From the NCBI RefSeq assembly GCF_026183735.1, contig NZ_JAPFRE010000015.1, positions 1 to 64,000 on the forward strand: 64,000 nucleotides of DNA, read 5' to 3'. Both the position numbers and the translations under genes were made by a program. This document shows, one piece after another, positions 47,888 through 56,878 of this stretch. The first letter of the stretch is position 1; each line of letters opens with the position of its first letter. The notes under the pieces were generated by a model that saw only the letters and a program-made list of their open reading frames with translations, was not told the origin of the DNA and did no database searches. This DNA comes from Alteromonas sp. ASW11-130 (GTDB lineage Bacteria; Pseudomonadota; Gammaproteobacteria; Enterobacterales; Alteromonadaceae).

Positions 47888-48796
47888 TTACTCTAATCGA
47901 CATTTATTCCGGTAGAAGAGATGCACAGCTGCCCACTCGGGACCACGTGCTATGGGCACGATTGTATCCCTGACGTCCTTATGAAGATAATGCCTGATTG
48001 AGTTCGCCGCACCTCCACATAAAGCAAGCCTTCTTTCACCATTTGCCAATGCCTTTCGCGCAATATTTGAGAGATAATTTGCGCCATCCTTTATAACCGA
48101 AAGAGCGGTTTTATCCCCTTCCTCCGCTAACCGAAAGATCAACGGAGCCAACTCACCGAACCACGCAGGAGGCGCCGCGTGAAACCTATCCGTAAGGTCT
48201 TCTGCAGTAAAAAGTTGTAGATGTTGACAAACACGTTGAGAAAACGATGCAGAATGTAATACTCCATCCAGACTTTCAAGGGTATGGATGACCGCCTGTT
48301 TCCCTAGCCACGCCCCACTTCCTTTGTCTCCAAGTATAAATCCGTGCCCACCATATTGTGTCAGCTTATTCTTATGCCAAGAGGCGGCACAAGATCCGGT
48401 GCCGACAATGAGCAGCGCGCCATCTTTCCCCGTATGAGCACCGATTATGGCGGTGTACAAGTCGGAAGTGAATTTAAAAGACTTAAAAGGATGCTGCCAG
48501 TTCTTAAGCGCTTGATGCGCGGAAGGCAAATTTGCGCCTGCGAAGCCACCAGCGACGTGCACCTCTTTAAGGTTAACCGTGTTTTCGAGGCCAGCATCAA
48601 CTAAGACTTTATTTATCACATCAATTAAAGCCAGTTTCGACGTTTCAATAGACGATGCGACGTTAGCACCTCCTGACTCGGCTAGGCCGAGACACCGTCC
48701 TGTCTGGTCAAACACTTTCGCGCGGCAACGTGTACCACCACCATCGATGCCCACGTAATAAGTATCCGAATGCGCCAATCCTCGTCCTCTATTCAC
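47888..48796 (-). CDS. BadF/BcrA-type amino-sugar kinase (GlcNAc/MurNAc kinase-like)
   Basis: 302 residues. ASKHA ATPase of the BadF/BadG family, the one that includes eukaryotic-type GlcNAc kinase and the clostridial MurNAc/GlcNAc kinase MurK. Seen: phosphate-1 YYVGIDGGGTRCRAKVFDQT, GALLIVGTGSCAA, GGHGFILGDKGSGAWLGKQA and LALCGGAANS. Cytosolic. With the muramidase and glucosaminidase nearby it probably phosphorylates imported GlcNAc or MurNAc. A LacI-type operator lies 101 bp upstream. Confidence 0.88.
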   Translation of the reverse strand: MNRGRGLAHSDTYYVGIDGGGTRCRAKVFDQTGRCLGLAESGGANVASSIETSKLALIDVINKVLVDAGLENTVNLKEVHVAGGFAGANLPSAHQALKNWQHPFKSFKFTSDLYTAIIGAHTGKDGALLIVGTGSCAASWHKNKLTQYGGHGFILGDKGSGAWLGKQAVIHTLESLDGVLHSASFSQRVCQHLQLFTAEDLTDRFHAAPPAWFGELAPLIFRLAEEGDKTALSVIKDGANYLSNIARKALANGERRLALCGGAANSIRHYLHKDVRDTIVPIARGPEWAAVHLFYRNKCRLE

Positions 48797-48897
48797 GTCT
48801 AAAACAAATAATTAGTTGCTTATATAGTATCTTAATATTTGCATTTAGCAGAATATACACTTTACTGAGTTGTAAAGAATAAAACTTCTTTCACGCA

Positions 48898-48911
48898 TGG
48901 AATCGATTGCA
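48898..48911. promoter_or_regulatory. LacI-family operator-like palindrome
   Basis: TGGAATCGATTGCA fits the LacI-family pattern TGnAAnCGnTTnCA and is symmetric except for one base pair. It sits between the divergent kinase and diguanylate cyclase genes. No LacI-type gene is in the window, so the regulator would be encoded elsewhere. Confidence 0.5.
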
Positions 48912-48992
48912 TTAATATTTGTGATTGATTAAACGCAAATTCAATGTGAATGAAACGGGTGTTAGTATAAAGGTGGCTAGCAGTGATAGTCG

Positions 48993-49976
48993 ATGAGTAA
49001 AAAAAGAAGTAATGACGAATTTATCATCTTAGTTTTAAGTGGCTCAATTGCTTTGGGAATTTTGCCCTTCATCATTATTCGTTTCCTACAAAATGAATGG
49101 ATAATGGTATTGCTGAATAGCTCGGCTTTTGCAGGGCTTAGCACAATTTTCGCATACGTGTACTTCACTGGTAGGACGGCAATAGCCCGATGGGTCATCG
49201 CCTTTTTAGCCGTAGTGGTGATGACATTCACGATTTACCTGAAAGGTTACCAAAACATTTTGTGGGTGTTCCCGGCTCTTACCACGCTATTTTTTGCTTT
49301 GACTCCGCTATTGGCCTTAATCATCGCAATTGTATTTTTATCAGGGATTACGGTTATCCTCTGGCCTGAACTTGACAGCGTGAGTACGCTACAATTTTTT
49401 ACTGCCACAGGATCTACTACACTATTTTGTTTTGCGTTTGCCTACCGAATGCGCCAGCAACAGGATGAATTAACCATTCAGGCTACGCAGGATGCGCTTA
49501 CGGGTGTGGGCAACCGTAGAGCGCTAGAAGAAAAACTAATTGAATTAATCGAGTCAATAAAACGCTACCCTAATCTATCTTCTTCAGTACTCTTAATCGA
49601 CCTAGATGAATTTAAATCTATTAATGACCGTTTCGGACACAGCTTCGGGGATCAGGTATTAAAGAAATTTACCCAGACCATTGCCGATAGAATTCGCGTA
49701 ACTGATAAATTGTACCGCTATGGTGGGGAAGAGTTCGTCGTGGTGGCTGAAAATACGTCACAAGAAGAAGCTATTACTCTAGCGGAATCATTGCGACGCG
49801 CTATAGAAGAAGTCGAACTAAAAAGTGAGTGCTCACTGACCGCCTCTTTCGGCGTTGCACAATACGCACTGGACGAAAATCAATGGCATTGGCTTGAACG
49901 AGCCGATACTGCGTTGTACAAAGCAAAAGCGTCCGGACGTAATACAACTTGCGCTGCTTCCGACGCCCCCTTTTAG
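48993..49976 (+). CDS. Membrane-bound diguanylate cyclase
   Basis: 327 residues. About six membrane helices (residues 10-155), a short linker and a GGDEF domain: TQDALTGVGNRRALEEKLIE, LLIDLDEFKSINDRFGHSFG and the active site GGEEF at 244-248. RVTD five residues before GGEEF is an intact inhibitory I-site. Makes c-di-GMP from GTP. The membrane part does not match a sensor family that I recognise. The stop lies 4 bp from the convergent alr stop. Confidence 0.93.
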   Translation: MSKKRSNDEFIILVLSGSIALGILPFIIIRFLQNEWIMVLLNSSAFAGLSTIFAYVYFTGRTAIARWVIAFLAVVVMTFTIYLKGYQNILWVFPALTTLFFALTPLLALIIAIVFLSGITVILWPELDSVSTLQFFTATGSTTLFCFAFAYRMRQQQDELTIQATQDALTGVGNRRALEEKLIELIESIKRYPNLSSSVLLIDLDEFKSINDRFGHSFGDQVLKKFTQTIADRIRVTDKLYRYGGEEFVVVAENTSQEEAITLAESLRRAIEEVELKSECSLTASFGVAQYALDENQWHWLERADTALYKAKASGRNTTCAASDAPF

Positions 49977-49980
49977 ATGG

Positions 49981-51054
49981 CTACTTCGAAATAATTCGGG
50001 GCACCCGCGGCGATATCCGTGTCATCAACTCATAAGAGATCGTTCCCGCCCGCTCTGCCACTTCATCAATGGATACCTGTGTGCCCCATAACTCCACCTT
50101 ATCGCCTAATTGAGTTGCGGGCACATCGGTTACATCAACGGTGATCATATCCATCGATACCCGCCCAACAAGCGGCGCCCGTTCACCTCTAATTACTGTA
50201 GGCGTGCCGTTCGGACAATGTCTTGGATATCCATCCGCGTAACCGATACTAACGGTGGCAATGACGCTTTTTCTTTGCGCAATCCACGTTTGGCCATAAC
50301 CTACGGATTCGCCGGGGGCGATGGTTCGTAATGACATAACTGATGCTTCCAGCGTCATTGCAGGTTTGAGGGGTGGAATATCGTTTAATTGAGGTAAAGG
50401 GCCGCCACCAAACAAGGCTATTCCTATTCGGTTCCAGGCTGCTCTAGAAGCAGGCCACCCTAGGGTTGCAGATGAATTCGCAATACTTGATTTAAATGAA
50501 TATCGCCGCTGTAGCTGCGCAAATTCATCCAGTTGCTGCTGGGTAAACGTATTGGAGATGTCTTCGGCGCATGCCAGGTGAGTAACGAGCACTGTTTCAG
50601 CGGTTACCAAATCCGCATATTCGGACATGATGTATTCGACCTGGGAGGGATCAAAGCCCAGTCTATGCATTCCACTGTCAATTTTAATCCATACTGGGGG
50701 ACGTTGATCTTTTGGAGTATCCATTAACCAATCTAACTGCTGAAAGTTATGGGCGACCAAAATACAATTCAGTCTAGCTGCTCTTTCACATTCTTGTTGT
50801 TGGTGTGCCCCTTCAAAAATTACGATTGGCTCGTTAATACCTGCTTCTCGTAATAATAATGCTTCTTCTGATATAGCTACGCCGTAACACTGACAACGTC
50901 CGGTAAGGATTGTGGCGACATTCACCGCACCGTGACCATATGCATCCGCCTTTATCACTGCGATAGTGTTACTATCAGGGGATAAGGCTGCTAAAACTTC
51001 AAAGTTATGAATAAGCGCGTCAGCGTGAATAATTGCCCGAGTCTGTCTACTCAA
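49981..51054 (-). CDS. alr: Alanine racemase
   Basis: 357 residues. PLP enzyme interconverting L- and D-alanine. Lys35 in AVIKADAYGHGAVNVA binds PLP; MHRLGFDP, RIGIALFGG and GYGQTW (catalytic Tyr region) follow, with GRVSMDMITVDVTD near the C terminus. In relatives alr often follows dnaB and rplI; here it sits between a diguanylate cyclase and a symporter gene, within peptidoglycan-scavenging genes. Confidence 0.96.
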   Translation of the reverse strand: MSRQTRAIIHADALIHNFEVLAALSPDSNTIAVIKADAYGHGAVNVATILTGRCQCYGVAISEEALLLREAGINEPIVIFEGAHQQQECERAARLNCILVAHNFQQLDWLMDTPKDQRPPVWIKIDSGMHRLGFDPSQVEYIMSEYADLVTAETVLVTHLACAEDISNTFTQQQLDEFAQLQRRYSFKSSIANSSATLGWPASRAAWNRIGIALFGGGPLPQLNDIPPLKPAMTLEASVMSLRTIAPGESVGYGQTWIAQRKSVIATVSIGYADGYPRHCPNGTPTVIRGERAPLVGRVSMDMITVDVTDVPATQLGDKVELWGTQVSIDEVAERAGTISYELMTRISPRVPRIISK

Positions 51055-51092
51055 TGGAATGTATACTGTTTCTTTTGATATAAACCAAAGTG

Positions 51093-51163
51093 TAACATGT
51101 TATCGAAAGAAGGAAATTCCCCGTGCGGTTATCTATTTAATTTATTACATGCTATAACATGCT
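51093..51163. promoter_or_regulatory. Repeated ACATGYT half-sites between alr and the symporter
   Basis: TAACATGTTA (51093-51102) is a perfect palindrome. ACATGCT occurs at 51147-51153 and again at 51157-51163, exactly 10 bp apart, one helical turn. All three share ACATGYT. Together they look like a regulator's binding region for the divergent genes, possibly spanning the symporter promoter. Regulator unknown. Confidence 0.4.
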
Positions 51164-51186
51164 GAAGATAAGCACTTAATTTTCTT

Positions 51187-52764
51187 ATGTTTCATCAGTT
51201 TTCCGCATTAGATGGCGTAGTACTTTTAATTTACCTTCTGTTATTGGTAAGCAGTGGCTGGTTAATTAATCGTCATCAGGCCTCCAACCAAAGCTACTTT
51301 CTAGGTGATCACGCTATGCCTTTGGGGTTAGTAGCGATTTCCGTACTCGCTACCTCGCAATCCGCCGCCACTTTTTTAGGTGGCCCAGACCAGGGTTACC
51401 GTAGTGACTTAACGTACCTTTCTACCACGCTATCGGCGCTAATAGCGGCTCTTATAGTCAGTCGCTATTTGTTACCTCAGTTTTATCTGCATAATGTTTA
51501 CACTGTTTATGAATTATTGGATAAACGGTTTGGTTCAGGAGCGCGAAAATATGCAGGCTTGATGTACTTGCAAGGACGCGTGTTTGCCAGTGGCGCAAGG
51601 CTTTATATCGCGGCTTTGGCCGTTTCGATGATTCTATTTGCCGATATAGCCCCCACCAACATTCTCTTTTCAATAGGGTTAATCGTGATGTGCGGGCTTA
51701 TGTATACAGTCCTCGGGGGGATTCGCTCCGTAATTTTTTCTGATACCTTGCAAGCTGCTGTTTACACTACCTCAGCCATTGCTGTTATCGTTGTGCTATA
51801 TAATAAGCTTTCGCTGCCTATCAATGAGATAGTAGATTTACTCGCTCAGCCAACCGATGAAGGTAGCTCAAAGCTTCAGCTTATTAACCCCTCTTTTTCT
51901 TTAAGTGCAGCAGAGGTATTTTCACTTCCTAACATTCTTTTAGGCATGGTTCTTCTGAACGTGGCTGCGTTTGGCCTCGATCAAGACATGACCCAACGCT
52001 TGCTAACCTGTCGAGATAGTAAAGCCAGCCAGCAAGCGCTTTTTCTATCAGTGTTGGTTACCGCGGGCGTGATGTTTCTATTTATCACGATTGGGTTATT
52101 GCTTTACCTGTATTACCAGCACGTATCTCCACAATCAGCGGCTAATTCGCCATACTACTTAGGCCAGACCGTCACCATATTTATGTATTTCGTACTGACG
52201 GATTTGCCACCTGGCATAAAAGGATTGGTCACGACAGGAATAATTGCGGCTGCGCTTTCTTCATTGAACTCGGGCTTGAATTCGATGGCGAGCGTGATCG
52301 TACAAGATTTCTATGCCCCCATAAAACAAAAAAAGGGAATAACGCCTACGCCCCGGCATTTAGTTAAGGCCGGACGTCTATCGATGACATGTGTCGCAAT
52401 AGCATTAGGCGGCATGGCTTTTTTGTGTTTTTACTGGCAGCAATACAGCGATACGCCATTACTTGAATTTGCCTTAAGCGTTATGATTTTTTCTTACAGT
52501 GGCCTTTTGGGGGTTTACTTTGTGAGTTTATTTACCAAACGAGGAAATAATTGTTCAGTCGGCCTGGCCCTGTTAGTAGGTTTTATCACGCCATTGTTGA
52601 TGCAACCTTATATTGTTGCTTTTTATCCAAGATCATGGCAATTCGATTTAGCGTTTACCTGGCAACTTATCATTGGCACAGTTACTGCGACTATCGTATG
52701 CTGGTTGGGCAAGCCTACGTTTAACGAAACCGTACGCGCCGAAGTTTATGATAAGCAAACCTAA
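51187..52764 (+). CDS. Sodium:solute symporter (SSS family)
   Basis: 525 residues, about 13 membrane helices. SSS/SGLT family, using the sodium gradient to import a solute. Seen: SYFLGDHAMPLGLVAISVLA, ATSQSAATFLGGPDQG, YLQGRVFASGARLYIAALAV, DQDMTQRLLTCRDSKASQQA and ALSSLNSGLNSMASVIVQDF with the sodium-site Ser residues. Substrate not readable; position before namZ suggests a cell-wall sugar such as MurNAc or GlcNAc. Confidence 0.9.
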   Translation: MFHQFSALDGVVLLIYLLLLVSSGWLINRHQASNQSYFLGDHAMPLGLVAISVLATSQSAATFLGGPDQGYRSDLTYLSTTLSALIAALIVSRYLLPQFYLHNVYTVYELLDKRFGSGARKYAGLMYLQGRVFASGARLYIAALAVSMILFADIAPTNILFSIGLIVMCGLMYTVLGGIRSVIFSDTLQAAVYTTSAIAVIVVLYNKLSLPINEIVDLLAQPTDEGSSKLQLINPSFSLSAAEVFSLPNILLGMVLLNVAAFGLDQDMTQRLLTCRDSKASQQALFLSVLVTAGVMFLFITIGLLLYLYYQHVSPQSAANSPYYLGQTVTIFMYFVLTDLPPGIKGLVTTGIIAAALSSLNSGLNSMASVIVQDFYAPIKQKKGITPTPRHLVKAGRLSMTCVAIALGGMAFLCFYWQQYSDTPLLEFALSVMIFSYSGLLGVYFVSLFTKRGNNCSVGLALLVGFITPLLMQPYIVAFYPRSWQFDLAFTWQLIIGTVTATIVCWLGKPTFNETVRAEVYDKQT

Positions 52765-52806
52765 AAACAGATTAGTTGTTAAGAACAAGATAATGGCATT
52801 CCAAGA

Positions 52807-53973
52807 ATGAAGAACAGTGGAATAGGTATACTTTTACTTTTACTTTTACTTTTATTGCTTGTAAGTAGCTGGGCACGGGCCATTACTGTGGCAGCTGAGC
52901 GACCTGAACAATATCTGCCGCTCCTAAAGGGTAAAAACGTCGGCGTCGTGGTGAACCACACTTCACTGGTAGGCGAGCGCCACTTAGTGAATTTCTTACT
53001 TTCTCAGAACGTTAACGTTAGTAAAATATATAGCCCTGAGCATGGATTTAAAGGGCAAGCCTCAGCCGGTGAAAAAATTAAAGATTCGGTTAGCCCCATG
53101 AATAATTTGCCATTGCTTTCGTTGTATGGTGAAACCAAAAAGCCTACACCCTCCATGCTTAAAAACATAGATATTCTGGTTTTTGATATTCAGGATGTGG
53201 GCGCTCGTTTTTATACCTATATAAGTACTATGCACTATGTTATGGAAGCCGCTGCCGAACAGGGCATTCCTTTAATTATTCTGGATAGACCTAACCCCAA
53301 TGGTAAATATGTTGACGGTCCTATACGGGACAGTAAACAACAATCATTTGTAGGCATGCACCCTATTCCCGTACTACATGGAATGACAGTTGGCGAATTG
53401 GCTTTAATGATTAAAGGTGAACAATGGATTAAGCAGGCAGAAGAGCTGATTTTGCATGTGATACCAGTAGCGGATTACAATAAAACTAAACCTTATCCGC
53501 TGCCCGTTCCTCCCAGTCCAAACTTACCTAATGACATAGCTGTAAGCTTATACCCTTCTCTGTGTTTTTTTGAAGCAACCGTTGTCAGTGTAGGACGTGG
53601 CACACCCTATCCGTTTCAGTTAATCGGACATGACAGGGTAAAACTAGGTCATATGTCGGTTACGCCTATCAGTCAGCCGGCTGCGATCAGTCCTAAATTA
53701 GAAGGCAAAAGGCTTTTTGCTCAGGACTTGCGCCAAAGCCCGCGGCAAGGGTTGCAGCTAACGTATCTTATTGAAGCACATAGGCGTTTTACAAAAGCAG
53801 GTGAAACGTTTTTCGACCGCCCTGGGTTTATGGATAAGTTGGCCGGTACTCATGCACTGCGTGAAGCGATTGAACAAGGGCTGGATGAAATGACCATACG
53901 CACCAGTTGGCAACATGATCTCGATAAGTTTCACCAGCTTCGCGAGCCATACCTGTTATATCCAGTACAATAA
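52807..53973 (+). CDS. namZ: NamZ-type exo-beta-N-acetylmuramidase (DUF1343)
   Basis: 388 residues. Family of B. subtilis NamZ (YbbC), which removes MurNAc from the non-reducing ends of peptidoglycan fragments. Signal peptide with eleven Leu in a row, cleavage near WARA. Conserved blocks: GKNVGVVVNHTSLVGE, YSPEHGFKGQASAGEKIKDS, LVFDIQDVGARFYTYISTMH, ILDRPNPNG and SVGRGTPYPFQLIG. Exported. 42 nt after the symporter gene and 8 nt before the oxidoreductase gene. Start chosen at ATG 52807, just before the hydrophobic core. Confidence 0.92.
   Translation: MKNSGIGILLLLLLLLLLVSSWARAITVAAERPEQYLPLLKGKNVGVVVNHTSLVGERHLVNFLLSQNVNVSKIYSPEHGFKGQASAGEKIKDSVSPMNNLPLLSLYGETKKPTPSMLKNIDILVFDIQDVGARFYTYISTMHYVMEAAAEQGIPLIILDRPNPNGKYVDGPIRDSKQQSFVGMHPIPVLHGMTVGELALMIKGEQWIKQAEELILHVIPVADYNKTKPYPLPVPPSPNLPNDIAVSLYPSLCFFEATVVSVGRGTPYPFQLIGHDRVKLGHMSVTPISQPAAISPKLEGKRLFAQDLRQSPRQGLQLTYLIEAHRRFTKAGETFFDRPGFMDKLAGTHALREAIEQGLDEMTIRTSWQHDLDKFHQLREPYLLYPVQ
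52831..52854 (+). repeat. Hexanucleotide repeat (CTTTTA)4 in the namZ signal peptide
   Basis: Four perfect CTTTTA copies, each encoding Leu-Leu in frame. Changes in copy number would lengthen or shorten the hydrophobic core by two residues without a frameshift. A related tract lies in the signal peptide of the GH3 gene at 58675-58692. Confidence 0.85.
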
Positions 53974-53981
53974 GATTCTAT

Positions 53982-56819
53982 ATGGCCGACCGAACGCACA
54001 ACATCGCCATGGTGCCCCTCAATTCCGCCAAGTCGCTGCATCAGCTGCCAGCCGCCCAACGAGCCGCGTTTGACGATGCTATTGACGCATTATTGCCGCC
54101 ACCCCAAATTATTCGCGACCTTGCTCGCCGATTAGCCTTTAGTACCGACGCCAGTTTTTATCAGTTAACGCCAAGCCTCATTCTACACGTTGCCACCCCC
54201 CAACAAATGCGGCAAGTGATCTCGCTGGCACAGAAATACGCGATTGCGCTTACATTCAGAGCAGCAGGAACAAGTTTATCAGGGCAAGCGGTTACTGATT
54301 CCGTACTAATAATGCTGACCCCCGACTGGCAAATTGGCAAAGTGCTGGAAGATGGCCTTAGAATCGCATTACAACCCGGTGTCATTGGCGCTCGGGCTAA
54401 TCGACTGCTCGCCCCTTACGGCCGGAAAATAGGCCCTGATCCAGCCTCTATCAACGCATGTAAAGTTGGTGGTATTGCTGCAAATAACGCCTCAGGCATG
54501 TGTTGTGGAATAAAGCACAATAGTTATCACACGCTTTCGGCAATGCATCTAATCCTCGCCGATGGTAGCGAGGTTATAACCGATGATCCGCAGAGCACTC
54601 GGCAGTTCAGGGCGTCCCAGGCGCCATTGCTAGCCGAATTAAAACAATTAAGTGACGAGTTACAAACAGACCCTCCTCAATGTGAACTTATTCGCCACCA
54701 GTTCAGGCTTAAAAACACCATGGGGTACGGGATCAACGCGCTGCTGGATTTTGATGATCCACTGGACATGCTAACGCATTTGATGATTGGCTCGGAAGGC
54801 ACACTCGGTTTTATTGCCAATATTACTTATCACACCATTCCCATACCCGCGCACCGCAGTGTGGCACTTTATTTATTTCCATCGCTGACTCAGGCATGTG
54901 CTCTTCCCGCCCGGCTTCAGGCGCTTAGCGTTAACGCGGTTGAACTGATGGATACCAGAGCTTTGCGCGCAGTCCAACATTTACTTACCTCATTTACAGT
55001 TAAGCCTATCGCAGATGGAGAGGTCGCATTATTAATCGAGATTGGTGCTGATTGCGATAATTCATTGGCTGTGAATAAGAAAGCTATTGAAGGATTACTT
55101 GAAGCCACGGCAGTAGCAAGGCCTATCTGCGAGTTTACCAGTGAGATAGACACCATTGAGAGGCTATGGGCCATTCGTAAAGGCTTGTTCCCAGCGGTAG
55201 GTGCGGTGCGAAAAACTGGTACCACCGTTATCATTGAAGATGTCGCTTTACCTTTAGCGCAACTTGCTGAGGGGCTGAATGATCTTAACAATTTATTCGA
55301 GGAGCACAACTATCCTGAAGCGATTATTTTTGGTCATGCGTTGGATGGTAATGTGCATTTTGTTTTTACCCAACGCTTCGACACACAAGCAGAAGTATTA
55401 CGCTATCAGGCAATGATGGATGCGGTGGTTGAACTCATTACTATAAAATATGATGGCACATTAAAGGCAGAGCATGGAACTGGTCGCAACATGGCCCCTT
55501 TTTTATCCAACCAATGGGGCCAGCAAAGCGTCAATTTAATGCGTAAAATCAAATTTTTACTCGATCCGTCAGGCATTTTTAATCCAGGCGTCATTCTTAA
55601 TGATAATCCGAATGCACATCTGACACATTTGAAAGCACTTCCTCAAGTGGATGACAAGGTCGACGCGTGTATTGAATGCGGATTTTGTGAACCCAGTTGC
55701 CCGTCCAAAAATTTAACCTTGACGCCCCGTCAGCGAATCGCGCTAATGCGGCGAGCTACCCACCTTGAGGTCGGCGAAAAACAGCAGGTAGAAAAAGCGT
55801 TTCAATATTTAGGGGTAGATTCCTGCGCAGCTACAGGAATGTGCGCATCTGCCTGTCCGGTGGACATAGATACTGGAGACTGGGTGCGAGATCTGCGCAG
55901 GCGACGCAATACAAATGCATGGTTTGGTCGCTTGTCCATGCATCATTTTCCCGTTGTTACACAAGCTGTCCGCACCTCATTATCACTCGCTCGCTCTGTT
56001 AGCAATATCATCTCACCCGCTAAACTTGAAAAAGTGAGCCGCAAGATGAATAGGTTCACTGGTAAACGCATTCCTGTTTGGCTTGATACAACGCCATCAG
56101 GCGCATCTTCCAAACATTGTCAATCGGTTCAATTCGATGAAAAGGTCATCTACTTACCCAGTTGCCCAACGCGTGTATTTGCAGCCAATAAGCAGCAATT
56201 ACCTTTACAATACGTGGTCACGTCCCTGCTGAATAAGGCGGGCATCCAGGTTATTATTCCAGAGGATTCCGACAACTTATGTTGTGGACAACCCTGGCAA
56301 TCAAAAGGCTATGCTGAACTTGCAGACAAAAAGAACAACCAGACATCGCAGTCTATTCATCATTTGAATTCGGGTAAAGAGTACCCTGTTTTAACAGATG
56401 CCAGTTCATGTGCGCTGCAGTTTAAGCTAAGTGGGCAATCTTATTGGGAGCTCAGTGCTTTTTTGCTTGAGCACGTGGTCCCCAAACTCCAAATTGTTCC
56501 TTTAAATGAAACGGTTCTATTACACACAACGTGCTCGACTAAAAGAAACAAACAAGCAGATATGTTGAGACAGCTTACTCAGTTGTGTGTTGATAGGATT
56601 ATTGAAGTAGATGAAATCAGTTGCTGCGGTTTTGCAGGAGAAAAAGGGTTTTGGCTTCCTGAATTAAATGAATCTGCATTAGCACCAATTAAAGAAACGG
56701 ACATCGCAAGTTGTCGTCGCGGCGTGAGTAACAACCGCAGCTGTGAAATAGGTTTAAGCCGCTATAGCGGCATTGAATTTTCCCATGTTGCCTATTTACT
56801 CGATGAAGTCAGTAAGTAG
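53982..56819 (+). CDS. FAD- and Fe-S-binding oxidoreductase, D-lactate dehydrogenase-like
   Basis: 945 residues. N-terminal FAD-binding PCMH domain (ALTFRAAGTSLSGQAVTDSV, KVGGIAANNASGMCCGIKHN), FAD-linked oxidase C domain (IFGHALDGNVHFVFT, DGTLKAEHGTGRNMAPF), then a ferredoxin-type region with CIECGFCEPSCP (about 563-574) and CAATGMCASACP, and two CCG-type motifs (NLCCGQPWQSKGY, ISCCGFAGEKGFW). This is a GlcD-GlcF-type fusion seen in D-lactate and D-2-hydroxyacid dehydrogenases that feed the quinone pool. With NamZ upstream, D-lactate released from MurNAc is a plausible substrate. Follows namZ by 8 nt. Confidence 0.9.
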   Translation: MADRTHNIAMVPLNSAKSLHQLPAAQRAAFDDAIDALLPPPQIIRDLARRLAFSTDASFYQLTPSLILHVATPQQMRQVISLAQKYAIALTFRAAGTSLSGQAVTDSVLIMLTPDWQIGKVLEDGLRIALQPGVIGARANRLLAPYGRKIGPDPASINACKVGGIAANNASGMCCGIKHNSYHTLSAMHLILADGSEVITDDPQSTRQFRASQAPLLAELKQLSDELQTDPPQCELIRHQFRLKNTMGYGINALLDFDDPLDMLTHLMIGSEGTLGFIANITYHTIPIPAHRSVALYLFPSLTQACALPARLQALSVNAVELMDTRALRAVQHLLTSFTVKPIADGEVALLIEIGADCDNSLAVNKKAIEGLLEATAVARPICEFTSEIDTIERLWAIRKGLFPAVGAVRKTGTTVIIEDVALPLAQLAEGLNDLNNLFEEHNYPEAIIFGHALDGNVHFVFTQRFDTQAEVLRYQAMMDAVVELITIKYDGTLKAEHGTGRNMAPFLSNQWGQQSVNLMRKIKFLLDPSGIFNPGVILNDNPNAHLTHLKALPQVDDKVDACIECGFCEPSCPSKNLTLTPRQRIALMRRATHLEVGEKQQVEKAFQYLGVDSCAATGMCASACPVDIDTGDWVRDLRRRRNTNAWFGRLSMHHFPVVTQAVRTSLSLARSVSNIISPAKLEKVSRKMNRFTGKRIPVWLDTTPSGASSKHCQSVQFDEKVIYLPSCPTRVFAANKQQLPLQYVVTSLLNKAGIQVIIPEDSDNLCCGQPWQSKGYAELADKKNNQTSQSIHHLNSGKEYPVLTDASSCALQFKLSGQSYWELSAFLLEHVVPKLQIVPLNETVLLHTTCSTKRNKQADMLRQLTQLCVDRIIEVDEISCCGFAGEKGFWLPELNESALAPIKETDIASCRRGVSNNRSCEIGLSRYSGIEFSHVAYLLDEVSK

Positions 56820-56878
56820 ATAGTTTTACGTCTTAGGGATCTACCATACAAATTGGTTCCTATATTATCGTCTTTTTG

